The notes: generated by a model not told the origin, from the letters alone. A DNA stretch of 54,506 nt from Allorhodopirellula solitaria (GCF_007859855.1 NZ_SJPK01000016.1:1-54506), one strand, 5' to 3'; counted from the first letter of the stretch, positions 15,892 through 26,015 are shown. Made by a program: numbers and translations.

Positions 15892-18114
15892 ATGCCAAAG
15901 ACAGCGACCAACTACGATTTTCTCGACGCACCCACCCAAGACGGTGACTTGGGGATGCTCGGTTCGTATCGAATTCTCGGCGAACTCGGGCGCGGCGGGA
16001 TGGGGTACGTGTTTCGGGCGATCGACACGGTGCTCGAGCGGCCTGTGGCTTTGAAGGTGATGAATAAGAAAGTCGCCTCGACCCCCAATAGCCGTGATCG
16101 CTTTCTCCAAGAGGCCCGGGCGATGGCCGCGGTGCACCACGACAACGTCGTCGTGATCTTTGAAGTCGGCACGCATGGGGGAACCCCTTTCATGGCGATG
16201 GAGATGCTCCGCGGCGAAACGCTCGAGGCAATCAACAAGAAAAAAGAGCACCGGCAATACGACCGGGTAATTGACTACGCACGCCAGATCGCACGCGGGC
16301 TGGGAGCGGCTCACGCGAAAGGGATTGTGCACCGCGATATCAAGCCCGCCAACATCTGGGTGGAGGAAGGTACCGAACGAATTAAAATCCTCGATTTCGG
16401 CTTGGCTCTGGCCACGTCCCCTGATGCCGATGCGTCGGGGGTGGGGTCCGTTTGCGGCACACCGGGATACCTCACGCCCGAGCAGGCACGCAGTGACCCT
16501 CTCGATGATCGCAGCGACTTGTACAGTCTCGGGGTGGTGTTGTACGAAATGTGCACGGGCAAGCTACCGACGTCCCAACCCGCGATTCCTCAACAGTTGG
16601 TGGCTTTGCTGACGGGCTCCCCGACGCCGCTGCGCGAGCTCAACCCTGACATCCCACAGCCGCTCGCTGACCTGATCCACCAACTGCTCGCCAAGGAGCC
16701 TCGTGATCGGCCAGCCAACGCTGCCGCCTTGGAAGCACAGCTCGACGTCGTTGCCCGGGAATGCGAAGCGAAGTCGGAGACCGCCGTTTCGTTGAGTAAA
16801 CTTCAGCTCAGCCTGAAGGAGGTCGTCGACAAACAAGACGACGCGAAAACCGAATCGTTCGACATGGCGGCGTTTGACGACTTAGCGGTCCCCGCGACCG
16901 CACCGGCAGCCTTTCCCAGTTCACCCACTCCCAAACCAGGCAGCGGTGCAGCGGCGAATCGGCCAGCAGCCTCTCCGCCCACCGGCACGCATCCATCCGG
17001 CAAGCACCAGCCAGCTGCCGCCGCCAGGCCTGCCCCTGCCGGCTCGAAAACCAAGGGTTCGCCGGCCCCGGAATCCCAACCCCTCAGCCCCGTGGTGTGG
17101 ATGGGGGCAGGGATCCTGGTGACGCTGCTACTCGTGCTGGGACTGCTATGGTTCATCTTGCCCGGCCAACCGGAAAACACAGTCTCCGTCGTCCCCCCGG
17201 CTGAGGACCTCGGGAACGCGGAGTCCTCACCGGCCCCACGTCCAACGCCCGCTCCCACACCTCCAACGCCAACCGAAAAAGCCGCGCCGTCATCGTCTCG
17301 GTCGACCCCCGCGAAGAGCGAGCCCCGCAGCTCGAACGAGAACCGGACGCGGGCCCCGCGTGAGCCGTCAGCCCCTGACACGCCGGCACCGACTCAGCCC
17401 AACGCGTCGATCGCAACGGAATCAACCGATGTTGAAATGCCCGTTGAGACCACTCCCGAACCGTTGACCGAGCCTGACGTGGCGGCGGTGGAGCAAGAAC
17501 CCGCCGAGCAACCCGACCCGACCGAGCGAGTCAAAGTCAACACGACTGCAGGCATCGGTGCCGACTCCACGGTGCGAGAGGACTATGAAAGTTCGCTGGG
17601 AACCAAACCCATTCTGCTCGTCCAGAAACGCAAAGGCGATGGCGAGGACAAACAGCATGTGCACCTACGCTTTGACCTGCAGGCGGCAGGGGTTTCCCAT
17701 GCGGACGTCCAACAAGCTCGACTGGGTATGGTTCTGTCGATCCCAGGACATGAAAAGCTGCACGACACGACACTGAACCTCTATGGTTTCGACGCCAAAG
17801 GGGCCGATCGATGGCGGGAGGAGGATGGCAATCGAGCCATCCTGTGGGAGAATTCGATCTCACGAGAGGGGCTCGATTCGTTGCCCTTGCTGGCTCAGTG
17901 GAGCAGTGAAGGCCCCGAGTATGCGAACGCGCAAGTCGTCTTTTTCAGTTCTCCCGAACTCGCCGAGTTCATTCGAAAAGCCACAGGCAATTCGGTTAGC
18001 TTTGTCATCTCGGGCGGCAATTTGGAAGGCACAGCGGTCCGATTCATTAGCAAAGAGGCCGACGCTGCGAAGGCCCCGACACTGCTGCTCTCGGTCGCCG
18101 CTCCCTCCGAGTGA
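15892..18114 (+). CDS. membrane Ser/Thr protein kinase with C-terminal sensor-like domain
   Basis: A 740-residue Hanks-type kinase. The kinase domain (about 25-290) has the glycine loop GELGRGGMG, Lys55 in VALK, catalytic HRDIKPAN (Asp149), DFG (Asp168) and GTPGYLTPEQ. A Pro/Ala/Ser-rich cytoplasmic linker leads to one membrane helix at about 401-423 (VVWMGAGILVTLLLVLGLLW). A second disordered linker follows, and then a folded C-terminal domain of about 190 residues (from NTTAGIGADSTVRED) that resembles DNRLRE/CBM96-type modules. That domain should lie outside the cytoplasmic membrane. Its ligand is not known. The PP2C phosphatase at 49123 is a possible opponent but is not adjacent. Confidence 0.88.
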   Translation: MPKTATNYDFLDAPTQDGDLGMLGSYRILGELGRGGMGYVFRAIDTVLERPVALKVMNKKVASTPNSRDRFLQEARAMAAVHHDNVVVIFEVGTHGGTPFMAMEMLRGETLEAINKKKEHRQYDRVIDYARQIARGLGAAHAKGIVHRDIKPANIWVEEGTERIKILDFGLALATSPDADASGVGSVCGTPGYLTPEQARSDPLDDRSDLYSLGVVLYEMCTGKLPTSQPAIPQQLVALLTGSPTPLRELNPDIPQPLADLIHQLLAKEPRDRPANAAALEAQLDVVARECEAKSETAVSLSKLQLSLKEVVDKQDDAKTESFDMAAFDDLAVPATAPAAFPSSPTPKPGSGAAANRPAASPPTGTHPSGKHQPAAAARPAPAGSKTKGSPAPESQPLSPVVWMGAGILVTLLLVLGLLWFILPGQPENTVSVVPPAEDLGNAESSPAPRPTPAPTPPTPTEKAAPSSSRSTPAKSEPRSSNENRTRAPREPSAPDTPAPTQPNASIATESTDVEMPVETTPEPLTEPDVAAVEQEPAEQPDPTERVKVNTTAGIGADSTVREDYESSLGTKPILLVQKRKGDGEDKQHVHLRFDLQAAGVSHADVQQARLGMVLSIPGHEKLHDTTLNLYGFDAKGADRWREEDGNRAILWENSISREGLDSLPLLAQWSSEGPEYANAQVVFFSSPELAEFIRKATGNSVSFVISGGNLEGTAVRFISKEADAAKAPTLLLSVAAPSE

Positions 18115-18345
18115 GCCGATCGCCGCAGGCAACTCGCTGCAGAGATCTGCGGGCGTCGCGATGATGTATCGGCATCCAACAAGTGCCACTCGTGGAAACA
18201 TGCCTCATTATCAACAGCTACGGAGGCGATAGGCAACCTTGCCGCGATTTCGCCTAGTGATACTTCCACAGGGCTATTAGAACTAGCGAGTGCATCGCAT
18301 GTGAATGCCCCCGCCCGAACTCAGTCCTGATCGAAAGCTCCTCCC

Positions 18346-20217
18346 TTGTCTGCCCCAGCTACTTTGAATCACGCCACCTCCCCCGGCGCTTCTACCACCC
18401 GTGAAGACATTCGCAATGTGGTAATCATCGCCCACGTCGACCATGGCAAAACCACGCTCGTGGATTGCCTGCTACGCCAAAGTGGTCAGTACCGTGACAC
18501 AGAACTACAGGGCGAACGCATTCTCGATTCGAACGATCTCGAGAAAGAACGTGGGATCACGATTCTAGCGAAGAACATCGCGATTCCTTATCGGGGAGTG
18601 AAAATCAATCTCATCGATACGCCGGGTCACGCGGACTTCGGCGGCGAAGTCGAACGGGTCGTCAAGATGGCCGACGGTTGCGTGGTGCTCGTCGACGCGG
18701 CCGAAGGTCCGATGCCACAAACCCGCTTCGTGCTTGAAAAGGCCCTGCAAGCGGGCTGCAAGCCCATCGTGGTGGTCAACAAAGTCGATCGTCCCGATGG
18801 TCGCCCCCACGAGGCGCTTGACGAGGCTTTGGAACTGCTCGCTGAACTCGGTGGCGAAGAACAGTTGGACGACGTGGGGTACGTCTTCACCAGCGCCAAA
18901 GAAGGGTTTGCCACCACCGACCACGAGGTTCGCACCGACAACATGCTGCCGTTGCTCGACCTGTTTGTCGATCACATCCCGGGCCCGACGATCGATGCGG
19001 ACTCTGATTTCCAAATGATGGTCACCACACTCGACTGGAGTGAGTATGTCGGCCGGATCGCCGTGGGACGCATCAACGCGGGCACAATTTCAGCCGGACA
19101 ATCGTTTGACCTGCACTGCCTCGGTGCCGACGGTCAACCGACCAAACGCCGCGTCAAACCCTCGGCGCTCTACTTGTTTGACAATCTAGGACGGGTCGCC
19201 GCTGACTCCGCATCGGCGGGCGACATCGTGGCCATCGAAGGGCTCGACGCTGTTGAAATCGGCGACACCCTGACGGCCATCGATGCCAACAACCCCCTGC
19301 CGCGACTGAAAGTCGACGAGCCGACTCTGGAGATGGTTTTCAGCGTCAACTCTTCGCCGATGGCCGGTCGTGAAGGCAAATACGTGACCACGCGACAGAT
19401 CAAGAATCGGCTCGAAAAAGAACTCGAGCGCAACGTCGCGCTGCGGGTCAGCATGATCGAGGGCACCGAAGCCTATGCGGTCGCCGGACGCGGCGTGCTG
19501 CACCTCGCCGTCCTGATCGAAACGATGAGGCGAGAAGGGTTTGAACTGAGCGTCGGCAAACCGCGCGTCGTTTTCAAAGAAATTGACGGCAAGAAGCACG
19601 AACCATTCGAAACACTCCGAGTCGAAGTGCCCACCGATGCGATGGGCCCCGTGATGGAACTGGTCGGCCATCGACGCGGCCAACTCGAAGAGATGAAGCA
19701 ACGGGGCGATTACAGCCTGTTGAAATTCAACGTGCCCTCGCGTGGTCTGATTGGACTTCGCACGAAACTGCTCAACGCGACTCGCGGTACGGCCATCATC
19801 CACCACCGATTCGAAAGTTACCGGGTCGTCGAAGGTGATGTGCCCCGCCGAGCCAATGGCGTCTTGATCTCGATGACCGGCGGCAAGACCATGCCGTTTG
19901 CTCTCTTCGCCCTCCAGGATCGCAGCGAACTGTTGGTCCCCGCGGGCATCGAAGTCTACGAGGGCATGATCGTCGGCGAGAATGCACGCGAAGGTGATAT
20001 GGTCGTCAACCCATCACGCGAGAAGAAACTGACGAATATGCGGGCCAGCGGCAGTGACGAGAACGTGATCCTCAAGCCACCACGCGATATGTCGCTCGAA
20101 GCCGCGCTGGAATACATCGAAGATGACGAACTCGTCGAGGTCACGCCATTGTCGATCCGGTTGCGGAAAATCGCGTTGAAGGAAAACGAGCGTCGCCGGA
20201 AAGGCCGCAACGCCTAG
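18346..20217 (+). CDS. typA: ribosome-associated GTPase TypA/BipA
   Basis: A 623-residue translational GTPase involved in ribosome assembly and stress adaptation. The G motifs are clear: [12 protein letters not shown] (G1), the RGITILAKN switch (G2), [15 protein letters not shown] (G3) and [10 protein letters not shown] (G4). The domains III/V and TypA-specific C-terminal blocks follow ([40 protein letters not shown] and [18 protein letters not shown]). The start is a TTG at 18346; no in-frame ATG exists nearby and the frame upstream closes at a stop. The first 17 residues are extra relative to the usual start. It ends seven bases from the convergent zinc-ribbon gene. Confidence 0.95.
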   Translation: MSAPATLNHATSPGASTTREDIRNVVIIAHVDHGKTTLVDCLLRQSGQYRDTELQGERILDSNDLEKERGITILAKNIAIPYRGVKINLIDTPGHADFGGEVERVVKMADGCVVLVDAAEGPMPQTRFVLEKALQAGCKPIVVVNKVDRPDGRPHEALDEALELLAELGGEEQLDDVGYVFTSAKEGFATTDHEVRTDNMLPLLDLFVDHIPGPTIDADSDFQMMVTTLDWSEYVGRIAVGRINAGTISAGQSFDLHCLGADGQPTKRRVKPSALYLFDNLGRVAADSASAGDIVAIEGLDAVEIGDTLTAIDANNPLPRLKVDEPTLEMVFSVNSSPMAGREGKYVTTRQIKNRLEKELERNVALRVSMIEGTEAYAVAGRGVLHLAVLIETMRREGFELSVGKPRVVFKEIDGKKHEPFETLRVEVPTDAMGPVMELVGHRRGQLEEMKQRGDYSLLKFNVPSRGLIGLRTKLLNATRGTAIIHHRFESYRVVEGDVPRRANGVLISMTGGKTMPFALFALQDRSELLVPAGIEVYEGMIVGENAREGDMVVNPSREKKLTNMRASGSDENVILKPPRDMSLEAALEYIEDDELVEVTPLSIRLRKIALKENERRRKGRNA

Positions 20218-20224
20218 TTCTCGC

Positions 20225-21232
20225 CTAACCTTTGCGTAACGAAGCGAAAAAAGCGTCGGGTTCATCGAGCTCTTTTGTTTTCTCCGGATCACGATCGAGC
20301 TTGCCCAATCCCGCGTCATGCTTAACGTTTCCCGAGACGTAGGTTAGGAGCATGATTTCCTGATCGCTGATCTTGTAGAGTTCAGCCTCCGATTCCAGAC
20401 CGTTGAGTTGCCTGAGGCTCAGATGCAGCCCATCGAGTCCCGCTCGCGAGACAGGGCGGGTCTGGCCGACGATCGCCCCCTGCCGCTTCATCATCGCAAT
20501 GAGCTGATCCAGCTCAAAATCTTGCCCTTGGATAGCGACCGGTTTCGTTGAGATAGCAAACTCGCTGTTGGTCCGGCGATGGAGAACACCGACACTCTTG
20601 ACGGAAGCTTTGCTAGAGCGATCGGCTATTTTGCCGGGCGCATCGACCGAGTAACCGGCCAGCGTGATGGTAGTTTTCGATTCGGCAGTCGCCCCGAGAT
20701 AGAAAATGACGGCAACGATTGCGACGCCGCTGAGCACCCCCAATCCCGCCAATGCTCCGCAACCGATCAGAATAGGCTTCATCGCGCCACCGGACGATAA
20801 TTTGCGTTTCCGCTTCGTGGACTGGGCTGCGTAGGGAGCTGATGGTCCAGACCGATTGCTCGACGGCGAGCCAAACCCTGCGCCTGGACCGGGAGGGGGA
20901 GGCGCCGCGATGTCGTCCCAATCGAGGTCCGGCGACGGGATGTCGGCCGCAGCGGCTAGGGCGGGCTGGCTCGCGGCGGGTCGCGATGATGGTGGCCGCG
21001 ATGATGCCGGCCGGGCGGCGGCTGACCGCTGGGCAGAGGCCGCAGCAGGCGCCCCCCCAGAGGCCCCAGACGACTGGCGAGGTGCCGCTGGACTGCCACT
21101 GGCTGCCCCGGGTGTCTTGATCCGCATCTGCTGTTGGCACTTCGGGCATTTCAGCATCGAGACTTGCCCCGTGGGCGTGAACCGCAAGACGGTGCCGCAT
21201 TGGGAGCATTTGACCTGCATCGGTGCTGACAT
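20225..21232 (-). CDS. zinc-ribbon protein with a single membrane helix
   Basis: A 335-residue protein of unknown function. The start at 21232 (MSAPMQVKCSQCGTVLRF) places an MJ0042-like zinc ribbon at the N terminus: Cys9/Cys12 and Cys29/Cys32. An Ala/Ser/Pro-rich linker of about 100 residues follows, then a membrane helix (ILIGCGALAGLGVLSGVAIV) and a folded periplasmic domain of about 140 residues (TTITLAGYSVDAPGK to the end). The N-terminal ribbon should be cytoplasmic. The arrangement is common in planctomycete hypothetical proteins. It converges on typA with a seven-base gap and has no same-strand partner. Confidence 0.75.
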   Translation of the reverse strand: MSAPMQVKCSQCGTVLRFTPTGQVSMLKCPKCQQQMRIKTPGAASGSPAAPRQSSGASGGAPAAASAQRSAAARPASSRPPSSRPAASQPALAAAADIPSPDLDWDDIAAPPPPGPGAGFGSPSSNRSGPSAPYAAQSTKRKRKLSSGGAMKPILIGCGALAGLGVLSGVAIVAVIFYLGATAESKTTITLAGYSVDAPGKIADRSSKASVKSVGVLHRRTNSEFAISTKPVAIQGQDFELDQLIAMMKRQGAIVGQTRPVSRAGLDGLHLSLRQLNGLESEAELYKISDQEIMLLTYVSGNVKHDAGLGKLDRDPEKTKELDEPDAFFASLRKG

Positions 21233-21579
21233 GAGAATGGACTCCAGGGGGTGTTGGGTTGGCGACAAACCAGAGCAAGAGGGGGCATCGAAGAGCCCGA
21301 ATGAGCGTCCCCATTCTCGCTCAGTCACTGCGCCATTTCAATCCACAAAGCGGTTGGTGGCGCGCGGAATAGTGCCGGCAAGACATGGCCGGTACAAACA
21401 GAACGAATCGTGGCCTGAGGTGTACTCAGGCAACACTGTCCCGCGGCGCTGTCGAGATTCGAATCCGATCAGCGGCAGCCCGCCCAGGACCGGACAAGCG
21501 CCCGCCCTCGCGGCCATAGATATGAGTTATAGTGGGAGGGTTCCGCTCAGCTCTAAACCAGTTTGCCATCGTTGGTCTG
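21233..21579. other. divergent intergenic region
   Basis: About 350 bases between the zinc-ribbon gene and the TPR-like gene. No repeat, strong hairpin or convincing gene is seen. A GATTCGAATC palindrome near 21455 resembles a tRNA T-loop, but no cloverleaf can be drawn. Confidence 0.5.
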
Positions 21580-22332
21580 ATGTCCGCTTCGCACCATCCC
21601 ACCGGAGATTCGCCCGAGAAATCGGCACCTCACAAGACAACGGGGAGCCCGAATCGGAGGCAATCCCTGGAACACCGCCTCAAAGACGCTCGCACCGATC
21701 GCGACGCCTACTTTGAGTTGGCGTCAATCTATCGCGAGGAGGGGCGCCCGATGCAGGCGACCAAACTCCTCAAGCAGGCATGTGAAGTATTTTCCGATGA
21801 CCGCGATCTGCTGTGGGAGTACGAAGAGGCCCAACTGGCACGTTCGATCCAGCAGCTGACGGAAGTCCGTGAGATGTCGTCGAAGGCGAAAAACGCAGCC
21901 TTTGATCAAGACCTGGAACGCTGCACGACCGATTGGGCAAATTGCCGCGTGAAAGTCTGTCGGGCGCGGCTGGAGCGGGACGATACGTTACAGCATCTCC
22001 GCCTGGTGCTTGGAGAAGCACTCTACGATCTCGAGCGACCCGCCGAAGCAATCGAGGCGATCGAACCCTTACACGAGAACGAAACGCACAGCTCGACGGC
22101 AGCCTACTGGACCGGCAAGTGCCACCTGGCGCTGGGGAGTGACATCGAAGCGATGCATTGGTTCCGACTCGCTTCGTTACGGCGAAGCGTCCCGACCCCG
22201 CCGAGGGTCCGCGTCGCGGCGCTCAAGATGTTAGTCGATCTAGCCGATCGTCACGGAGTCACGGCCACTCACGAATTCTATCAATCGACGCTCGCGTCGG
22301 CCTTGGAATCAGCCAAATCTCATCACACCTAG
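21580..22332 (+). CDS. TPR-like helical protein
   Basis: A 250-residue soluble protein. Helical repeats like tetratricopeptides are visible: RDAYFELASIYREEGRPMQA, a second around LRLVLGEALYDLERPAEAIE, and a third around AAYWTGKCHLALGSDIEAMH. A charged coiled-coil-like segment separates the first two (LTEVREMSSKAKNAAFDQDL). ATG 21580 gives a short polar N terminus; an in-frame GTG at 21532 would add 16 hydrophobic residues. It precedes the WXG100-like gene by 12 bases and is probably in one operon with it, which suggests an adaptor or chaperone role. That role is inference. Confidence 0.7.
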   Translation: MSASHHPTGDSPEKSAPHKTTGSPNRRQSLEHRLKDARTDRDAYFELASIYREEGRPMQATKLLKQACEVFSDDRDLLWEYEEAQLARSIQQLTEVREMSSKAKNAAFDQDLERCTTDWANCRVKVCRARLERDDTLQHLRLVLGEALYDLERPAEAIEAIEPLHENETHSSTAAYWTGKCHLALGSDIEAMHWFRLASLRRSVPTPPRVRVAALKMLVDLADRHGVTATHEFYQSTLASALESAKSHHT

Positions 22333-22344
22333 GAGCGTTCCAGG

Positions 22345-22614
22345 ATGACTCAAGCGATCGGTGACCCCGACCAGATCCGTCAATTTGCCGCGCAGCTGTC
22401 CCAGTTCACCGAGGAATTGCGGCAGCGCGGCGGCATGCTTGCGGCTCAGATGAATCAGCTCGAACAGAGTTGGCGTGATGAACAACAGCGTCAATTCAGC
22501 CAAGAATTCCAGGATCAGTTGCGTCAACTGCAGCGTCTCGTGCAGGCCACCGACCAGCACATCCCGTACCTGCTGCGCAAGGCCGATCAGCTCGATCAAT
22601 ACTTAGGGCGGTGA
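22345..22614 (+). CDS. WXG100-like small helical protein
   Basis: An 89-residue, all-helical protein with the size and helix-turn-helix layout of WXG100 (ESAT-6-like) proteins. The central turn reads EQSWRDEQQRQF, so the usual W-x-G is W-R-D. Both flanking helices are amphipathic and Gln-rich. A good AGGAG site lies upstream. Known WXG100 proteins are dimers exported by type VII secretion, but no EssC/EccC ATPase is in the window and planctomycete homologues may have another role. It directly follows the TPR-like gene. Confidence 0.75.
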   Translation: MTQAIGDPDQIRQFAAQLSQFTEELRQRGGMLAAQMNQLEQSWRDEQQRQFSQEFQDQLRQLQRLVQATDQHIPYLLRKADQLDQYLGR

Positions 22615-22796
22615 CAACAGCACTACTTGCAATCAGGGGGACGATCTGCAAGCATTCTCGTTCGCCGAGTCCCAGTGGGATTCAGTAGGAATCCGGCTGC
22701 GCCCCTAAGCCATTGCTAATCCCGCGGTGGGCGACGCAGGTCTTGGTGGCCTCTCCAGCGTTCACCCCTTTCCTCTCTCCAATGATTTTGAATTAG

Positions 22797-23849
22797 ATGA
22801 ACCAACATCCTCATACTTATCCCAAACTGCACAATGCAGCTTGGCCTGGCGTGGTCGGAAAAGGTGACGACGACGAGAATCCGGTGATTTCACTTGTGGA
22901 GATTCTGGACCTGACGGCGGCGGCCGAAGTGGACGGACGCAAATTTGACGGTGTTGACATCTTTCTGTCTGAGCCTCACATCTCGATCGATGCCACCGAC
23001 GAAGACCTCGAACAGGTCGCCGAAGAAGTCCGCAGCCGCGGCTTGGATATCGGCACCGTCGTCGCTCCCGTTTGGACACCCACCGGCGGCGGGAGCGCCG
23101 CGGGAGGCCCCGAGGAAGTCGAAGCCTTCCTCACCCAGGTGCGCAAAGGTTGCGAGATCGGGCGCAAACTGCGTCAACTCGGCGTCCGGCCTCACGGCGT
23201 CGTGCGGATCGATAGCGCCACCCCGACAGCCCAGTGGTTCGAAGATCCGGAGAAAAATCAAAGCACGATCGCTGATACGTTCAAAGCCGCCTGCGATATT
23301 GCCGAAGAGTACGACGAACGGCTCGCTGCCGAAGGTGAAATTTGTTGGGGCGGAATGCACAGCTGGAAAGCCATGGTTGATCTGCTGGAAAAAGTCGGTC
23401 ACCCAGAACGACTCGGCTTCCAAGCCGACATGGCCCACACACTGCTGTATTTGCTCGGCTACAACGCCCCGGAAGACGCCATTCTCCCTCGCGACTTTGA
23501 TTGGCAGAACGAGGAGAAAAAGACCGAAGCGCTCCGTGAACTCACGCATGCCTTGCGGCCGTGGACCATCGATTTTCACGTCGCTCAAAATGATGCCACC
23601 GTTCATGGCACCGGCAGCCACGACAAGACGGGACGGCACTGCTTGCCAAACGATCCCAACGGGAAACTGAACATCCCTGTCGATGCAGCTCACTGGTTGC
23701 GAGACGAGCACGGTGATGTGCTGCAGGTCTGCAAGCATATCTGTTGGGACGGCTGCATGTTCCCCAACGATGTCATGCACCAACCAGAAACCTGGAACGA
23801 TATCCTCTCGGCGATGCTGAGCGTCCAAGACGCTCATGGTTGGAACTGA
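22797..23849 (+). CDS. sugar phosphate isomerase/epimerase family TIM-barrel protein
   Basis: A 350-residue protein of the xylose-isomerase-like TIM-barrel superfamily. Barrel-strand ends rich in metal-ligand residues are visible: KFDGVDIFLSEPHISID, IGTVVAPVWTPTGGG, EGEICWGGMHSW, RLGFQADMAHTLL, TIDFHVAQNDATVHGTGSHD and VCKHICWDGCMF. No signal peptide is present. A Gfo/Idh/MocA oxidoreductase follows 91 bases later, a pairing common in carbohydrate or inositol catabolism, so the two probably act on the same sugar. The substrate cannot be named from sequence. Confidence 0.8.
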   Translation: MNQHPHTYPKLHNAAWPGVVGKGDDDENPVISLVEILDLTAAAEVDGRKFDGVDIFLSEPHISIDATDEDLEQVAEEVRSRGLDIGTVVAPVWTPTGGGSAAGGPEEVEAFLTQVRKGCEIGRKLRQLGVRPHGVVRIDSATPTAQWFEDPEKNQSTIADTFKAACDIAEEYDERLAAEGEICWGGMHSWKAMVDLLEKVGHPERLGFQADMAHTLLYLLGYNAPEDAILPRDFDWQNEEKKTEALRELTHALRPWTIDFHVAQNDATVHGTGSHDKTGRHCLPNDPNGKLNIPVDAAHWLRDEHGDVLQVCKHICWDGCMFPNDVMHQPETWNDILSAMLSVQDAHGWN

Positions 23850-23940
23850 GTATCGAGCCCAGCAGCGTCGGCGGGGTGCCGTCCCCATGGCAGACGATTA
23901 CTGAAAACCTATCCCTCTCTCGAAATCAAATCACAAGAGT

Positions 23941-25071
23941 ATGAAACCACTCAACATCGGCATGATCGGTTACGGCTTCATGGGCCGTACACACAGCAAC
24001 GGGTATCGCCAGGCCAACCGATTCTTTGACTTGGAATACCACCCGGTACTCAAAGCGGTGTGCGCCCGCAGTGCGGACAAGGCTCAAGCGTTCGCCGACC
24101 AACAGGGCTACGAGTCCATCGAAACGGACTGGCGTCAATTGATTGCACGCGATGACATCGACGCCATTGACGTTTGCACACCGAATAATCTGCACAAAGA
24201 AATTGCCATCGCGGCAGCACAGGCTGGCAAGATGGTTCTCTGTGAAAAACCTCTGGCCATGAACGTGGCGGAGGGTGTGGAGATGTGTGAGGCGATCGAG
24301 AAGGCCGGCGTGCCCAACATGGTTTGGTATAACTATCGCCGCGTACCCGCTGTCGCTCTGGCGAAACAACTGATCGACGAAGGCCGGCTCGGGAAGATTT
24401 TTCACTACCGTGCCAACTTCCTCCAGGATTGGACCATCAACGCGGACGTGCCCCAGGGCGGCGCGGCAACGTGGCGACTCGACGCCGAAGCGGCCGGCAG
24501 CGGCGTGACTGGCGATTTGCTCGCCCACTGCATCGATACGGCTCTGTGGCTCAACGGTGGTATCCAAGATGTCTCGGCGATGACGGAAACGTTCGTGAAA
24601 GAACGCGTCCACGCCGAAACAGGTGCCAAACAGGCGGTAACGATCGACGATGCCTGCATGTTCCATTGCCACTTCGATAATGGATCACTCGGGATCTTCG
24701 AATCCACGCGTTACGCTCGCGGTCACAAAGCGATGTACACGCTCGAGGTCAACGGTGAAAACGCGTCCCTGCGTTGGGACCTTCACGACCTGCATCGTCT
24801 CGAATACTTCGATCACAGCGACGACTCGATTGTCCGGGGCTGGCGAAGTGTCCACGTCAGCGATGGCGACCAACCCTACATGGGCAACTGGTGGGTTCCA
24901 GGACTGCAGATCGGCTACGAACACACCTTCATCCACCAAGTCGCTGACTTCCTGAAATCCCTCGAGTCGGGTGAGCCAGTGCAGCCTAATTTCCGAGCCG
25001 CTCTGGAGACCCAAAAAGTCTGCGATGCGGTCCTGGCGAGTGCCAAAGAGCGCTGCTGGAAAGACGTCTAA
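23941..25071 (+). CDS. Gfo/Idh/MocA family NAD(P)-dependent oxidoreductase
   Basis: A 376-residue dehydrogenase. The N-terminal Rossmann fold opens with [17 protein letters not shown]. The family active-site motif CEKPLAMN follows at about residue 101. The C-terminal alpha/beta domain contains [17 protein letters not shown], where the His is the usual catalytic partner of the EKP lysine. No signal peptide is present, unlike many planctomycete members of this family. It is in line with the isomerase gene upstream and is followed by a strong hairpin (25105-25135). Likely role: oxidation or reduction of a sugar or cyclitol. Confidence 0.88.
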   Translation: MKPLNIGMIGYGFMGRTHSNGYRQANRFFDLEYHPVLKAVCARSADKAQAFADQQGYESIETDWRQLIARDDIDAIDVCTPNNLHKEIAIAAAQAGKMVLCEKPLAMNVAEGVEMCEAIEKAGVPNMVWYNYRRVPAVALAKQLIDEGRLGKIFHYRANFLQDWTINADVPQGGAATWRLDAEAAGSGVTGDLLAHCIDTALWLNGGIQDVSAMTETFVKERVHAETGAKQAVTIDDACMFHCHFDNGSLGIFESTRYARGHKAMYTLEVNGENASLRWDLHDLHRLEYFDHSDDSIVRGWRSVHVSDGDQPYMGNWWVPGLQIGYEHTFIHQVADFLKSLESGEPVQPNFRAALETQKVCDAVLASAKERCWKDV

Positions 25072-25104
25072 GCAACGTTTTAAAATTAGAGAACGATGAT
25101 CTCG

Positions 25105-25135
25105 GTAGCGGTCGTGGCGTCCCTGACGCCGCTAC
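25105..25135 (+). terminator. hairpin after the oxidoreductase gene
   Basis: The arms GTAGC and GGCGTC (25105-25109, 25116-25121) pair with GACGCC and GCTAC (25125-25135) around a three-base loop, with a six-base bulge on the left side. It lies 34 bases past the stop codon. There is no T-run, so it may act as a transcript-end stabiliser rather than an intrinsic terminator. Confidence 0.45.
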
Positions 25136-25174
25136 AGTGAGCCGAGATGCGTCACGGGCTGTCGATTCATTGAG

Positions 25175-25400
25175 CCAAGACGCGTCAGCGGCCGGGTGGG
25201 CGGCGTTACCCGGGGCCTTACGGCCAATGCCAACTACTTCCGACCGCGAAGCGGTCTTGGTAGCCCGACGCGTCAGCGAGGATCACTTGTTCGCCACGCA
25301 AAACACTGCATTTTCCTCGCTGACGCGTCGGGTTGCCATCGTGATGATGCCCCGAACGGGGGCAGAATCGATGGCCCTGGCCTGACGGCCCTCGGCTCAA
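25175..25400. repeat. multi-hairpin intergenic repeat of the GACGCGTCAGC type
   Basis: The core GACGCGTCAGC occurs at about 25177 and 25267 and inverted at 25321. The last two form a 19-bp perfect inverted repeat: TCCTCGCTGACGCGTCGGG at 25314-25332 matches the complement of 25264-25282, with 31 bases between. A further hairpin GACCGC/GCGGTC with a GAA loop lies at 25242-25256. Its sequence differs from the 124-353 family. No coding character is seen. Confidence 0.75.
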
Positions 25401-25502
25401 CGCTGCGGAGCCAACATCGAATAAATCGATAGCCTGCAAGCCGCGGGGGGAACTTGCTCCCACTTCTTGCTGAGCGACTCCACCGGAAACCCGGCTGCAG
25501 CA

Positions 25503-26015
25503 CTAGTTCGCTTCGACGAGCTGGCGTCGCGCGTCGATCTCGTCCGCGGCCAGCCCCGCGTCGCTGAGCTGTTGCATGACGGCGGCTTCGGCCGAGGCAA
25601 CCGCGTTGGGCGTCCGCGCAACACGGACGCGTATGCCACTCTCCTCGCCGTCAACGGTCGACGCCATCGCGACGATCTGGTCGAGCGTCATGGGTTCGCG
25701 GGTCGCCTCACCGGCCTGCACGATCACCAGGTACAAGCTGCCGTCGATCAGAATGTCTACAACGTCAGGCGGTGATGGTTCGGGTGTTTCAGCGAACGAG
25801 GGAATCGAATCCTCGGCGGCTTCATCCCGCGTTGACTCACGTTCGCTCTGCGATGGGGATGGAGTGATCGTCGGGTCCATCGAGACCTGGGCGTTCGGGT
25901 CGCTCGTCGCTCCTGGTCCGTCGCCCTCTTGGAAACCCAAGCCAAAGTCTAAGAACTGACTGGCGGCCAGCAACGCAATACCAGCACCGACGATAATGGG
26001 ACCACGTTTTTTCAT
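25503..26015 (-). CDS. membrane-anchored protein, function unknown
   Basis: A 170-residue protein with an N-terminal membrane helix (IIVGAGIALLAASQFLDFG, preceded by MKKRGP). A Pro/Ser/Glu-rich linker of about 55 residues leads to a folded C-terminal domain (DVVDILIDGSLYLVIVQAG to the end). The anchor-linker-domain layout recalls ExbD/TolR proteins, but the match is only general. ATG 26015 fits the signal-anchor; an in-frame GTG lies nine bases upstream. No ribosome-binding site is evident. Confidence 0.7.
   Translation of the reverse strand: MKKRGPIIVGAGIALLAASQFLDFGLGFQEGDGPGATSDPNAQVSMDPTITPSPSQSERESTRDEAAEDSIPSFAETPEPSPPDVVDILIDGSLYLVIVQAGEATREPMTLDQIVAMASTVDGEESGIRVRVARTPNAVASAEAAVMQQLSDAGLAADEIDARRQLVEAN

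Noticed and set aside
21440-21480. A tRNA-like T-loop (GATTCGAATC)
   Set aside because: The flanking bases do not form a T stem, and no anticodon or acceptor stem could be drawn. A similar sequence near 40672 failed the same test.
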